Assembly: GCF_022698165.1 (NCBI RefSeq) | Contig: NZ_JALDAY010000014.1 | Span: 124,001 to 188,000 of the forward strand | DNA length: 64,000 bases | Reading direction: 5' to 3' | Origin: Streptomyces cylindrosporus | GTDB taxonomy: Bacteria > Actinomycetota > Actinomycetes > Streptomycetales > Streptomycetaceae | In this document: piece by piece, positions 31,373 through 39,889 of the stretch | Numbering within the stretch: the stretch's first letter is position 1 | Layout: each line of letters begins with the position of its first letter | Position numbers and translations under genes: made by a program | Notes under the pieces: model-generated | Databases searched by the model: none | What the model was told of the DNA's origin: nothing | The model's input: the letters and a program-made list of their open reading frames with translations, nothing else

Positions 31373-32425
31373 TCAAGGCGCCGACTGCTCCCGTGCGCGA
31401 CCTCCCGACCCACAGGTGTCCGACGTGGGCGACTGCCCTTCTCCGGGCGCGGACGACGCCGACGGGGCGGTCATCGGGGTCAGCGTGGGGCGCTCGTCCA
31501 GGGAGCGCGAGGTCGCCGGCCCGGGGCGCTCGTGCGCGGCGGGCGCCGTCGCCTCCGACCAGGCCGACCCGTCACCAGGTGCCTCACCACGGGTCGTGGA
31601 GAAGGCCACGGGGACGAGCACGGCGACCGCGCAGGCCGCCATGGCCGGCACGAGGGCGGCGGCGAGCACGAGCTTGGGCACCGACCGGACCGCGTGTACG
31701 ACCTTGCCGACCCGAGGGCACACGGTCCTGCGGAAGCACCGCCTCATCCGCGTCAGCAGCGAGGGGCTCACGACGGCGCGCACCTCGTCCGCCGTGCGGC
31801 CGGGCACGGCGAGCTGGGCGTCATGCGTCTCGTCGTACTTGTCGCGCACCTGGACGGGGACGAAGCCGGACCCGTCGACACCTACGGCATAGCCGTCGCG
31901 AATCGTTTGTTCATGGACATTGGCGTCGAAGATCAAGACCAGCTGCTGCTCGGGGAACTCCGCCTGCAGCCGCTTCGCCTGTACCGCCTCGACCAGGCGT
32001 TCCGCCTTGATGACCGCCGGCCCCGTGATGCCGAGAGCACCCGGCCCGGCGAACCCCGTGGTCATGGCGAGACGGACGCGCAGCAGCACGCCGGGCTCCC
32101 GGTCCACGTTCCGCTTTGCCAGGCTGTCCTGGAAGACCTGGACGTAGCACGAGACCACCTCGGGGCTCAGGTCGCTGGGCCACATCAGCTGGAACCCGTC
32201 GCCGGTCTCCTGGAAGTGCTTGAATTCGCGCTTCAGTTCGTCGGGCATCTGCCCGAGCGTGTCGTCGTGCGCCCCGCGCAGCGCCGCCTGTGCGGGGCCC
32301 ATGTCCGGGCCCTTGAACCGGCTGTAGCCACCGAGGTCAACCCGGACGACGACAGCATGGAAGCGATTCTCGACCGAATTCGATCCGGACTCGGACGCGT
32401 TGTCGTGCAACGTACGCCTGACCAA
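31373..32425 (-). CDS. Membrane-anchored class III nucleotide cyclase-like protein
   Basis: A 350-residue protein with a TTG start (32425; a second TTG lies five codons on). Residues ~23-215 look like a class III cyclase catalytic domain. VRVDLGGYSRF matches the first metal-Asp motif. KHFQETGDGFQLMW matches the second metal-Asp region. LRVRLAMTTG followed by GPAVIKAERLVEA matches the end segment, keeping the Arg but with Ile where the ribose-binding Asn usually is. A single membrane helix follows at ~255-275 (LVLAAALVPAMAACAVAVLV), then a Ser/Pro-rich tail, presumably outside. The gene lies directly downstream of a Crp/Fnr-type gene. Whether it makes a cyclic nucleotide is unproven; the altered Asn could mean a sensor role. 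Confidence 0.6.
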   Translation of the reverse strand: MVRRTLHDNASESGSNSVENRFHAVVVRVDLGGYSRFKGPDMGPAQAALRGAHDDTLGQMPDELKREFKHFQETGDGFQLMWPSDLSPEVVSCYVQVFQDSLAKRNVDREPGVLLRVRLAMTTGFAGPGALGITGPAVIKAERLVEAVQAKRLQAEFPEQQLVLIFDANVHEQTIRDGYAVGVDGSGFVPVQVRDKYDETHDAQLAVPGRTADEVRAVVSPSLLTRMRRCFRRTVCPRVGKVVHAVRSVPKLVLAAALVPAMAACAVAVLVPVAFSTTRGEAPGDGSAWSEATAPAAHERPGPATSRSLDERPTLTPMTAPSASSAPGEGQSPTSDTCGSGGRAREQSAP

Positions 32426-32528
32426 TCCTGAAGCAGGAGAACGACCTACAAGTCGTGTAGCAGCTCGTGCCTACCACATCTGTCCGAGTGGTCGCCACCC
32501 GGCACCGCGTTACCTCCGGTACCGTTCT

Positions 32529-33248
32529 TCACACTCCGTCGGCGACTCTCCGAAGCCCCGTCAGATCCGTGACGATGACGCGCCGGTGATGGGCGTCCAC
32601 AAGATCCCGTAACTCCCGCAGCGCCCGGTACGCCGTACTCTCCGAGACCCCGATGAGCTCGCCCCACTCCATGTGCTTGAGGTCGACCGGAAGGATGACC
32701 TCGCGTCCGCGCACCGACTGCCCGAAGTCGTCGGCCATTTCGACCAGCACTCGCGCCAACCGCACTGTCGGAGACCGGTGATGGAAGTCGACCCGGCGCC
32801 GCGTCGCCGCCGTCAGCTTCCGACTGACCGTCTCCTGCAACCGCCGCAACACCTCCGGATACCGCTCGGCGACGGCATCGAACTCAGACCAGTCGAGCCG
32901 CATCGCACTCACCGGCACAACACCGCACGCCCGCACGGAGGCACTGCGCGGCGCCCCGCTCATGCCCGCCAGCTCCCCCACCAGATCACCGCTCATCCGC
33001 ACGGCGACCAACGTCCAGCCCCCGTCGGCAAGGGCCGCGGTCACCTTGACGTACGACGCGACCAACAGGAAGACCTCGGAGCTGACATCACCCTCCCTGA
33101 TGAGCAGGGCCCCCGAGGCGAAGGAGACGAGCTCGGCCCGCTCGGCCAGGGCGAGTTGGGCCGCACAGCTCAGCCCCCCGAGAAAACTGTCGGCACGCCA
33201 GCCCCGCCGCCCGTCCCGCACCAGCCGCTCGGCCACAGCCCGGTCCAT
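32529..33248 (-). CDS. Crp/Fnr-family transcription regulator with cyclic-nucleotide-binding domain
   Basis: A 239-residue regulator (ATG 33248). The N-terminal cNBD has GALLIREGDVSSEVFLLV and the phosphate-binding cassette GELAGMSGAPRSASV, whose Glu, Arg and Ser are the residues that hold the cyclic phosphate in CRP. The C-terminal winged helix has MEWGELIGVSESTAYRALRE. An upstream GTG would add a hydrophobic stretch (ALLFAGTLALTV), so the start is not certain. The downstream cyclase-like gene suggests a local second-messenger switch. The 103-bp gap between them holds an inverted repeat CTACA-AGTCG-TGTAG (32446-32460). Confidence 0.85.
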   Translation of the reverse strand: MDRAVAERLVRDGRRGWRADSFLGGLSCAAQLALAERAELVSFASGALLIREGDVSSEVFLLVASYVKVTAALADGGWTLVAVRMSGDLVGELAGMSGAPRSASVRACGVVPVSAMRLDWSEFDAVAERYPEVLRRLQETVSRKLTAATRRRVDFHHRSPTVRLARVLVEMADDFGQSVRGREVILPVDLKHMEWGELIGVSESTAYRALRELRDLVDAHHRRVIVTDLTGLRRVADGV

Positions 33249-33383
33249 GCGCACCGCCGCCCCCCGCCATACGGTCAAGGCAAGCGTGCCCGCGAACAGC
33301 AGCGCTTTCACGCCGAACCCAGAGCCCACGCACCCGCGAGACCACAAGAGGGACGACGGCCCGCAGCCGCCGACGCACGGGAG

Positions 33384-33496
33384 CGGGTCGTGGTGGTACG
33401 GCGCAACCCGCCGCGTACGAGGCCACTCGGGCTCGCCCACCCCTCAAGAGACGGCAACCCCGTGGGCGGCGGGTTCGCCGTACCACCACGACCCCG
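33384..33496. repeat. Long inverted repeat (31-bp arms), MITE-like palindrome
   Basis: Left arm 33384-33414 and right arm 33466-33496 are complementary along their length apart from a one-base shift on each side; both carry the TCGTGGTGGTACGGCG pattern. They enclose 51 bp. The element lies between the Crp/Fnr gene and the gene ending at 33532 and could fold into a very strong cruciform or act as a terminator. The structure resembles a miniature inverted-repeat element, but no target duplication was clear. Confidence 0.75.
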
Positions 33497-33531
33497 ACCC
33501 ACAACGCACCCGCCCGCGCGGCGGCGCCCGC

Positions 33532-34959
33532 TCAACCCCCTTGCTGCGACCGGGCCTTGAACGCGGCCTTCCGCGCCTCCTTGGCGATCCGCTTGTCCGG
33601 ATGCAGCCGCCCCATCGCCTCCAGCACATCCGCCGTGGCCGGATGCTCCACCCGCCAGGCAGCCGCGAAGAACCCCTGATGCTGCTGCGCCAGCCCCTCC
33701 ACGAGCTCCTGCAACTCGTCGGAGTTCCCCTCGGCGGCAAGCTGCGCGGCAACCGTGTCGACGGTCAGCCAGAAGATCATCGCCTCCGACGGCGGCGGCA
33801 CATCCGCGGCCCCCCGCTCGGCCAGCCACACCCGCGCAAGCCCACCCAGCTCGGCATCGCCGAGCACCTCCCGCAAGGCCGGCTCAGCCTCCGCCCCCAC
33901 CAGCGACAAGGCCTGCTGACACCGTAGCCGCCGCAACGGCGCCCCCGCGTCCCCGCCCTTCGCCGCCGCCAGCAACTCCCGCGCCGCCACGAGCGGTTCA
34001 CGCCGAGCCAGCCACGCCTCGGTCTCGGCCTGCGCGGCCCGCCGCGGAAACGCCGCCGTCCCGTCGAACAGCGCGTCGGCCCCCTTGTCCGCAAGCTCCC
34101 CCACCGCGGGCGCGGTGAACCCGGCCTCCAGCAGCCGCGCCCGCAGCCCGTACCGCCCGAGCGGCGTGAGCCGCACCATCCCGTACCGCGTCACATCCGT
34201 GTCGTCGACCGGCGCGGCGGGCTCCTCCTCGGCGTCCGCCATCAACGCCTCGTCGACCGGCTGGTACTCGACCAGCCCCACCGGTTCGAGCAGCCGGAAC
34301 TGGTCGTCCAGTTTCATCATCGCGTCGGAGACCTGCTCCAGCACGTCGTTGGTCGGCTCCCCCATGTCGGAGGGCACGATCATCGACGCGGCGAGCGCGG
34401 GCAGCGGCACGGGGGACTCGCCGGGCCCGTCCTCGCTGACGGTGAGCAGATACAGGTTGCCGAGAACCCCGTCGAGGAAGTCGGCCTCCGCGTCCGGATC
34501 CCACTCCAGCCGCGAGAAGTCGATCTCGCCGCCCTCGTCAAGGGCGTCGTCCAGCCCGTCGATGTCCGGCACGCTCGCGTCGGCGAGCACCGTCTCAAGA
34601 GCGCCCTGCCACACGGCCAGCACATCGTGCGGCGACCCACCGGTCAGCAGCGCCAGCTCCTCCCCCGCCGCAACCGTCCCCTCGTCCTCGTCGACGACCT
34701 CGACGAGCCCGGTGTCCACGGCGACCCGCCACGCCTCGCTCGCGTGCGCCTCGGCGTCCTCACCGGTAAGCCCCAGCACCTCCGCGGCGGCCGGCAGCTG
34801 CTCGTCGACCAGCCCCGCCCCGGCGTCGACCCGGGTGTCCGGACCGGCCCAGCGGGCGAGCCGCGCGGCCCGGGAGAGCAACGGCGTGGACAGGGCGTCC
34901 CGCGCCAGCTCCGCTTCGGGGTGCAGCCGCACCGGCGGCAGGGGGGAGCTGTCTGACAT
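33532..34959 (-). CDS. Conserved hypothetical protein, 475 residues
   Basis: I do not recognise a named family. The product is acidic, mostly helical and soluble, without signal peptide or membrane spans. N-terminal ARLARWAGPDTRVDAGAGLVD and later TRYGMVRLTPLGRYGLRARLLEAG look like winged-helix pieces. The C-terminal third (ADVLEAMGRLHPDKRIAKEARKAAFKA) looks like HEAT-type helical repeats. The gene stands alone between the long inverted repeat and the divergent secreted nuclease. Similar proteins appear to be common in Streptomyces, by my recollection. Confidence 0.75.
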   Translation of the reverse strand: MSDSSPLPPVRLHPEAELARDALSTPLLSRAARLARWAGPDTRVDAGAGLVDEQLPAAAEVLGLTGEDAEAHASEAWRVAVDTGLVEVVDEDEGTVAAGEELALLTGGSPHDVLAVWQGALETVLADASVPDIDGLDDALDEGGEIDFSRLEWDPDAEADFLDGVLGNLYLLTVSEDGPGESPVPLPALAASMIVPSDMGEPTNDVLEQVSDAMMKLDDQFRLLEPVGLVEYQPVDEALMADAEEEPAAPVDDTDVTRYGMVRLTPLGRYGLRARLLEAGFTAPAVGELADKGADALFDGTAAFPRRAAQAETEAWLARREPLVAARELLAAAKGGDAGAPLRRLRCQQALSLVGAEAEPALREVLGDAELGGLARVWLAERGAADVPPPSEAMIFWLTVDTVAAQLAAEGNSDELQELVEGLAQQHQGFFAAAWRVEHPATADVLEAMGRLHPDKRIAKEARKAAFKARSQQGG

Positions 34960-35126
34960 CGGCTGGTTCTCCTAGGGCGCCTCAGTGTCCGTACGACCAC
35001 CTGGACGCCGTACGACTCAATCGCTCAGCGTAGACGGATTTCACCCCATGCCGCCCGGTTCATCTGCTCCTCAAGGTCCGTACATGGCCGAAACCTTGAC
35101 AACTGACCTGACCAGGCAGGAGATTG

Positions 35127-35175
35127 ACGCGCGTAGAAATTCGGGGGACAACTGTTCACTCGGTTCTACACGCGT
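35127..35175. promoter_or_regulatory. Imperfect inverted repeat upstream of the secreted nuclease gene
   Basis: ACGCGCGTAGAA (35127-35138) and TTCTACACGCGT (35164-35175) match at 11 of 12 positions around a 25-nt AT-richer loop, 79 bp upstream of the TTG start. It may be an operator or leader hairpin. The 294-bp gap 34960-35253 shows no gene; TTGACA at 35096-35101 is a possible -35 with no convincing -10. Confidence 0.3.
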
Positions 35176-35253
35176 AATTCAGCACCACGCACCTGCACCA
35201 CACCTCACACCTCGTCCCGGCGCCCAGCACAGCACGCCCCCGGAGGGATCCCG

Positions 35254-37080
35254 TTGCCGAGCAAGAAGTCCGCACGCCTCGCCGCACTCACCGTCGCCGC
35301 CGTCTGTTCCGCGGCGTCCGCCGTCGCCCTGACCTCCCCCGCGCACGCGGACTCCGTGCGCATCCATGACATCCAGGGCGCCACGCGCATATCCCCATAC
35401 GCGGGCCAGAAGGTCGGCGACGTGGCCGGAATCGTCACCGCCACGCGTACGTACGGCTCGTCCAGAGGTTTCTGGATGCAGGACCCGAACCCGGACGACA
35501 ACCCGGCCACGAGCGAGGGCGTCTTCGTCTTCACCAGCTCCACCCCGAAGGTCGCCGTCGGTGACTCCGTCACGGTCACCGGCACGGTCTCCGAGTACGT
35601 CCCGGGCGGCGCCTCGACCGGCAACCAGTCGCTGACCGAGATCACCAAGCCGACCGTCACCACGGTCTCCACGGGCAACGCGGTCCCGGCCCCGACGGTG
35701 ATCGACGCGAAGTCGGTGCCGGACGAGTACACCCCGGCGGGCGACGCCTCCGCGAACAACTCGATCAACGGCCTGACCCTCGACCCGTCGAAGTACGCCC
35801 TGGACTACTACGAGTCCCTGGAGGGCATGAACGTCCAGGTCGCCGACGCCCGCGTGGTCACCGCGACCGACCCGTACAGCGAGCTGTGGGTCACGGTGAA
35901 GCCGCACGAGCACCGCACCCGCCGCGGCGGCACCCTCTACGGCTCCTACGAGTCCCAGAACACCGGCCGCCTCCAGATCCAGTCCCTCGGCGCGACCGCC
36001 GACTTCCCGGTGGCGAACGTCGGCGACACCCTGACCGGCACCACCACCGGCCCGATGGACTTCAACCAGTACGGCGGCTACACGCTCGTCGCCAGTCAGC
36101 TCGGCACGCTGAAGAGCGGCGGCCTGGAGCGCGAGACGACGAAGAAGCAGTCGCGCGGCGAGCTCGCGGTGGCAACGTACAACGTCGAGAACCTCGACCC
36201 GTCCGACACCACCTTCGCCGCGCACGCCGCCGCGATCGTGAACAACCTGCAGTCGCCCGACATCGTGTCCCTGGAGGAGATCCAGGACAACGACGGCGCG
36301 ACGGACGACGGCACGGTCGCCGCCGACGTGACGGTGAACAAGCTGATCGACGCGATCGTCGCGGCGGGCGGCCCGAAGTACGACTGGCGCTCCATCACCC
36401 CGACCAACGACACCGACGGCGGTGAGCCGGGCGGCAACATCCGCCAGGTGTTCCTGTTCAACCCGGAGCGGGTCTCCTTCACCGACCGCGCGGGCGGCGA
36501 CGCCACGACCGCGGTCGGCGTCACCAAGGTGCACGGCAAGGCCCGGCTGACGGCCTCGCCCGGCCGCATCGACCCGACGAACACCGCCTGGAACGCCAGC
36601 CGCAAGCCGCTGGTCGGCGAGTTCGTCTTCCGTGGGCAGACCGTCTTCGTGATCGCCAACCACCTCAACTCCAAGGGCGGCGACCAGGGTCTGACCTCGC
36701 AGTACCAGCCGGTGGTGCGCAGCTCGGAGACCCAGCGCCACGCGCAGGCGACGCTGGTCAACGCGTTCGTCAAGAGCATCCTCGACGTCCAGAAGAACGC
36801 GGACGTCATCGCGCTCGGCGACATGAACGACTTCGAGTTCTCCGACACCACCAAGATCATGGAGGGTGACGGCGAGCTCTGGTCGGCGATCAAGTCGCTG
36901 CCGAAGAGCGAGCGTTACACCTACGACTACCAGGGCAACCAGCAGGTCCTGGACCAGATCCTGATCAGCCCGTCGATCCGGCGCGGCTGCGACTTCGAGT
37001 ACGACAGCGTGCACGTCAACTCGGAGTTCCACGACCAGATCAGCGACCACGACCCGCAGGTCCTGCGGTTCCGCCCGTAA
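35254..37080 (+). CDS. Secreted endonuclease/exonuclease/phosphatase (EEP) family nuclease
   Basis: A 608-residue extracellular protein with a TTG start (35254) behind CGGAGGGA and a signal peptide (LAALTVAAVCSAASAVAL, cleavage near AHA-DS). Residues ~35-290 form an OB-fold-like region (FWMQDPNPDDNPATSEGVFV) as in large secreted nucleases such as ExeM-type enzymes. Residues ~305-608 are the EEP domain with VENLDP, VSLEEIQDN (metal Glu), NHLNSKGGD, LGDMNDF and the final SDHDPQVL. It probably degrades extracellular DNA for nutrients. Confidence 0.9.
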   Translation: MPSKKSARLAALTVAAVCSAASAVALTSPAHADSVRIHDIQGATRISPYAGQKVGDVAGIVTATRTYGSSRGFWMQDPNPDDNPATSEGVFVFTSSTPKVAVGDSVTVTGTVSEYVPGGASTGNQSLTEITKPTVTTVSTGNAVPAPTVIDAKSVPDEYTPAGDASANNSINGLTLDPSKYALDYYESLEGMNVQVADARVVTATDPYSELWVTVKPHEHRTRRGGTLYGSYESQNTGRLQIQSLGATADFPVANVGDTLTGTTTGPMDFNQYGGYTLVASQLGTLKSGGLERETTKKQSRGELAVATYNVENLDPSDTTFAAHAAAIVNNLQSPDIVSLEEIQDNDGATDDGTVAADVTVNKLIDAIVAAGGPKYDWRSITPTNDTDGGEPGGNIRQVFLFNPERVSFTDRAGGDATTAVGVTKVHGKARLTASPGRIDPTNTAWNASRKPLVGEFVFRGQTVFVIANHLNSKGGDQGLTSQYQPVVRSSETQRHAQATLVNAFVKSILDVQKNADVIALGDMNDFEFSDTTKIMEGDGELWSAIKSLPKSERYTYDYQGNQQVLDQILISPSIRRGCDFEYDSVHVNSEFHDQISDHDPQVLRFRP

Positions 37081-37090
37081 TCCCGATCGG

Positions 37091-37822
37091 TCAGGGCCGG
37101 CTGAACACGCCGTTCAGCCAGCCCTGCCAGGCGCTCTCGTTCGCCTCGGCATCGGCGTCCGGCGCGAAGTCGTGGACGCTGATGCCGACGGGGGCACCCC
37201 AGTGGTTGCGGCCGAAGAAGCGGATCAGCGCGGTCTCGGTGCGCAGCCCGATGAAGTACGGGTCGCGGTAGTCGACTACGGCGTCGAAGGCCGCCGGCCC
37301 GCGCACGCTCACCCGGGCGCCCGGACCGTCGTCGTCCGTCAGCCCGAGCGCCGGTGCCACGGCGGCGAACGCGTCCGCCGCCTGCGAGGCCTCGGGCCCG
37401 TTCAGCTGGGCGAAGGTCACCGGGCGGGGCGCGAAGTGCGTGAGGTACTCGCGCAGGGTGTGCAGGTAGAAGTCGGTGTGCTTGGCGGCTCCGTCGTACT
37501 GGTTGTCCCAGTCGTCGGTGAAGATCCCGCTGTGCACGTAGCGCACCCAGGCCCGCTTGCCGCCGTCGCGCGGTTCGATGGTGTGGTCGAGCTGGTTGGC
37601 GCTCTGGGTGGGGAAGCCGACGTCCTCGCTGCGCACGGTGAGGCGGTGCGGCGGGTCGTAGGCGGTGACCTTCGAGCCGAAGGCGGCCGCGCCGCCCACC
37701 CGGGGCTCGGGCGGGTCCATCGGCCACAGGTAGGCCCCGCTCGCCTGGGTGATCGCCTCCCACACCTCCTCCGGCGTGGCGTCGACCTCGAACTCGCGGA
37801 CGATCTCGAATTCCTTGGACAT
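37091..37822 (-). CDS. SRPBCC (AHSA1-like) domain protein
   Basis: A 243-residue protein beginning IVREFEVDATPEEVWEAITQ, the usual opening of the Aha1/START-like helix-grip fold with a hydrophobic pocket. The central WVRYVHSGIFTDDWDNQYDG segment also fits. It lies 13 bp downstream of an ArsR-type regulator gene in the same direction, a pairing that is very common for AHSA1 proteins. The ligand is unknown. It is convergent with the nuclease gene. Confidence 0.88.
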   Translation of the reverse strand: MSKEFEIVREFEVDATPEEVWEAITQASGAYLWPMDPPEPRVGGAAAFGSKVTAYDPPHRLTVRSEDVGFPTQSANQLDHTIEPRDGGKRAWVRYVHSGIFTDDWDNQYDGAAKHTDFYLHTLREYLTHFAPRPVTFAQLNGPEASQAADAFAAVAPALGLTDDDGPGARVSVRGPAAFDAVVDYRDPYFIGLRTETALIRFFGRNHWGAPVGISVHDFAPDADAEANESAWQGWLNGVFSRP

Positions 37823-37835
37823 GGTCTGCTCCTGG

Positions 37836-38432
37836 CTATTCCGACTCGGTCTGTTTGAGCGTGGGATGGACCGCCACGACGATCCGGTGGTCCCGGCCGC
37901 CCTCGGCGTCCGGGGCGTCGTACTTCTGGATCAGCGCGGTGACACCGGCCGTCAACTCCTGGATGAACGCGGCCCGTTCGGCAGCGGAGGCGAAGCGCAC
38001 CTCGCCGTCCAGGGCGTAAGTGGCCAGCCGCTTGCGGGCCTTGGCCGCGCCGGTGATCAGTGAGCCGACGTCCCGCACGAGCCGCGCGCCGAGGGCGAGC
38101 AGCCAGCGGGCGGACAGCTGGTCGCGGAAGCGGTCCGGGTCCGGCTGCACGGAGGCGAGGGCGAGCGGGGAGATGACGTACGACGCCGCCGTCGCCCGCA
38201 TCAGCCGCTCGGTGACGTTGCCCTTGCGGCGCTCGCCGGCCAGCTCGACCAGGCCGTGCCGCTCCAGCGCCTTCAGGTGGTAGTTCACCTTCTGCCTGGG
38301 CAGCCCGACCTTCCCGGCCAGCATCGCCGCCGACGCGGGTCCGGCCGCCAGCTCGGCGAGCAGCCGGGCCCTTATGGGGTCCAGCGAGACGGCGGCGGCC
38401 TCGGGGTCCTCGATCACGGTCACGTCCAGCAT
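37836..38432 (-). CDS. ArsR-type winged-helix regulator
   Basis: A 198-residue regulator starting at ATG 38432; an upstream extension of the frame is low-complexity and rejected. The HTH is at residues ~15-70 (LDPIRARLLAELAAGPASAAMLAGKVGLPRQKVNYHLKALERHGLVEL). The C-terminal part is helical with no metal-binding Cys. It is followed by the SRPBCC gene, which it likely controls. An AT-rich inverted repeat stands just upstream. Confidence 0.88.
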   Translation of the reverse strand: MLDVTVIEDPEAAAVSLDPIRARLLAELAAGPASAAMLAGKVGLPRQKVNYHLKALERHGLVELAGERRKGNVTERLMRATAASYVISPLALASVQPDPDRFRDQLSARWLLALGARLVRDVGSLITGAAKARKRLATYALDGEVRFASAAERAAFIQELTAGVTALIQKYDAPDAEGGRDHRIVVAVHPTLKQTESE

Positions 38433-38447
38433 GCGTCCACCGTCCCA

Positions 38448-38485
38448 CCGAAAACTTTTTTTGTCCAGACGGGAAGAGTTTTCGG
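38448..38485. promoter_or_regulatory. Inverted repeat CCGAAAACT / AGTTTTCGG before the ArsR-type gene
   Basis: Perfect 9-bp arms separated by 20 nt that include a seven-T run, 16 bp upstream of the regulator start. Good candidate for autoregulation by the ArsR-type protein. Confidence 0.5.
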
Positions 38486-38521
38486 CGAGTCGGCAGAGCG
38501 TCGGCAGAGCGGAGAGGGCCG

Positions 38522-39226
38522 TCAGTCGGGGACGAGGCCCAGGGCGTGGTCGTAGCGGCTGACCGTCGAGCTCTTCAGGCCCGGCCAGGTCTGGACGCGT
38601 TCCCAGCGGGCGGTGGCGGAGCCGATGCCGTCGCCCGGGGCCGCGAGGGCTTCCTGGTGGGCCTGGGCGCTCTCCCACTCGGCGTAATTGAGGACGCGGG
38701 TGCCGTCGGTGGAGAGGTGGAAGTGGGCCGCGATGCCGCCGGGATGCGGGGCGGGTTCGTTCTCCAGCGCCTCGAACACGGCGTCCACCCAGGCGCGTTG
38801 GCGCTCCGGGTCCGCCGACTCGAACTCGACGTCGACGAGGACGACGCAGCCCGGCGTGCGGGCGGCCCGGTCCTCGGGGACGCGGCTGCGGTAATGCCGG
38901 TAGCGGCCCAGGCCGAGGCGCTCGATGCCGGGGACGGCGGTGTCGATCTCGTCGACGCGCTCCAGCCGCTGCGTCCTGGCGAAGGCCGCGTGGGCCTGCT
39001 CGTCCGTCCACTGCGAGTAGTGCAGGACGGTGGAGGCGTCGTGCCCGGTGTAGAGGTGGTGGCCGAGAAGGGCGGGGGAGGGCCAGGGGCGGCGCTCCCA
39101 GGCGGCCGCGAAGGCCTCCACGGTCCGGCGCTGGCGGAGGGGAGTGCCCACGCGCCAGGTGCTGAAGAGGGGGGCGCCGATACGGGGATCGGCGAGGTCG
39201 GGGTGGGTGTCGGTACGGCGGGTCAT
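38522..39226 (-). CDS. Antibiotic biosynthesis monooxygenase (ABM) domain protein, two ABM-like repeats
   Basis: A 234-residue protein from ATG 39226 (AGGAGA ribosome site). Two tandem ferredoxin-like halves are visible: STVLHYSQWTDEQAHAAF (residues ~67-85) and TRVLNYAEWESAQAHQEAL (~185-203), both of the ABM type. Such domains act as cofactor-free monooxygenases, heme-degrading enzymes or plain stress proteins. No biosynthetic cluster surrounds it, so the role is open. Confidence 0.8.
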   Translation of the reverse strand: MTRRTDTHPDLADPRIGAPLFSTWRVGTPLRQRRTVEAFAAAWERRPWPSPALLGHHLYTGHDASTVLHYSQWTDEQAHAAFARTQRLERVDEIDTAVPGIERLGLGRYRHYRSRVPEDRAARTPGCVVLVDVEFESADPERQRAWVDAVFEALENEPAPHPGGIAAHFHLSTDGTRVLNYAEWESAQAHQEALAAPGDGIGSATARWERVQTWPGLKSSTVSRYDHALGLVPD

Positions 39227-39349
39227 ACGGGTCTCCTGCGGTCGTCGCCCGGTGCCTGTCGCCCGGTGCCTGTACCGACCACCCTTCAACCTCGACCGCG
39301 ATTCAGGTCAAGCGCCGGCCTCGACGACGGTTCGCGCCGGACCGGCTTC

Positions 39350-39380
39350 GAGCCGGGCCGAATCCCTGTCGGCCCGGCTC
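39350..39380. terminator. Terminator hairpin after the holin-family/DUF3618 operon
   Basis: Perfect 12-bp stem GAGCCGGGCCGA / TCGGCCCGGCTC, loop 7 nt, 15 bp past the DUF3618 stop. Confidence 0.8.
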
Positions 39381-39394
39381 CGCGGCTCGGCCCG

Positions 39395-39889
39395 TCACCG
39401 CTTCGGGTAGCGCCACCCCACCACGACGACCACGGCCAGCGCCGCGCCGATGACCAGGGCGGGACGGGGGTGCCGCAGCGCCGCCCTCACGACGGGGCGG
39501 GCGGGCCAGGGCGTGCCGTGTTCCGCGCGGTGCTGCAGGGTCTGGCCCGTCTCCGTGGCCCGGTGGGTCAGGGCGTGCCCCTTCTCCGTCGCGCGGTGGG
39601 TCAGCGCCTGGCCCTTCTCGGCGGCCCGGTGCGTGAGGGCGTGGCCCTTCTCGGTCGCCTTGTCGTGCATGGTGTGCCCGGCCTGCCCCGCGGTGCTGCG
39701 CAGTTGCACCGTCAGGGCGCCGGCCTTGTCCCTGAGATCTGCCGCCCGGGCGCGGGCCCGGCCCTTCACGTCCATCTTTCCTGCCAACTCCTCGATGGTG
39801 TCGCCGAGTTCACCGCGGGTCCGCTCGATCTGGCGTCGCAGCTCCTCGGGGCCCTTGGCCCCCGTGCTCCCCGCCGCCTGCTCCGTCAT
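39395..39889 (-). CDS. DUF3618 protein with an 11-residue repeat
   Basis: A 164-residue protein. Residues ~13-37 (GPEELRRQIERTRGELGDTIEEL) are the DUF3618 motif. Then comes a repeat of 11 residues, consensus HRATEKGHALT, about four and a half copies (33-bp DNA repeat), likely forming an extended amphipathic helix. A C-terminal membrane helix follows (PALVIGAALAVVVVVGW). It overlaps the holin-family gene upstream by ATGA; the pair is a familiar Streptomyces envelope module of unknown role. Confidence 0.85.
   Translation of the reverse strand: MTEQAAGSTGAKGPEELRRQIERTRGELGDTIEELAGKMDVKGRARARAADLRDKAGALTVQLRSTAGQAGHTMHDKATEKGHALTHRAAEKGQALTHRATEKGHALTHRATETGQTLQHRAEHGTPWPARPVVRAALRHPRPALVIGAALAVVVVVGWRYPKR

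Noticed and set aside
31373..33248. Pycsar antiphage system
   Set aside because: The cNBD protein has a DNA-binding HTH rather than a membrane or TIR effector, and the cyclase-like protein is membrane-anchored with an altered substrate residue; no other defence genes nearby.
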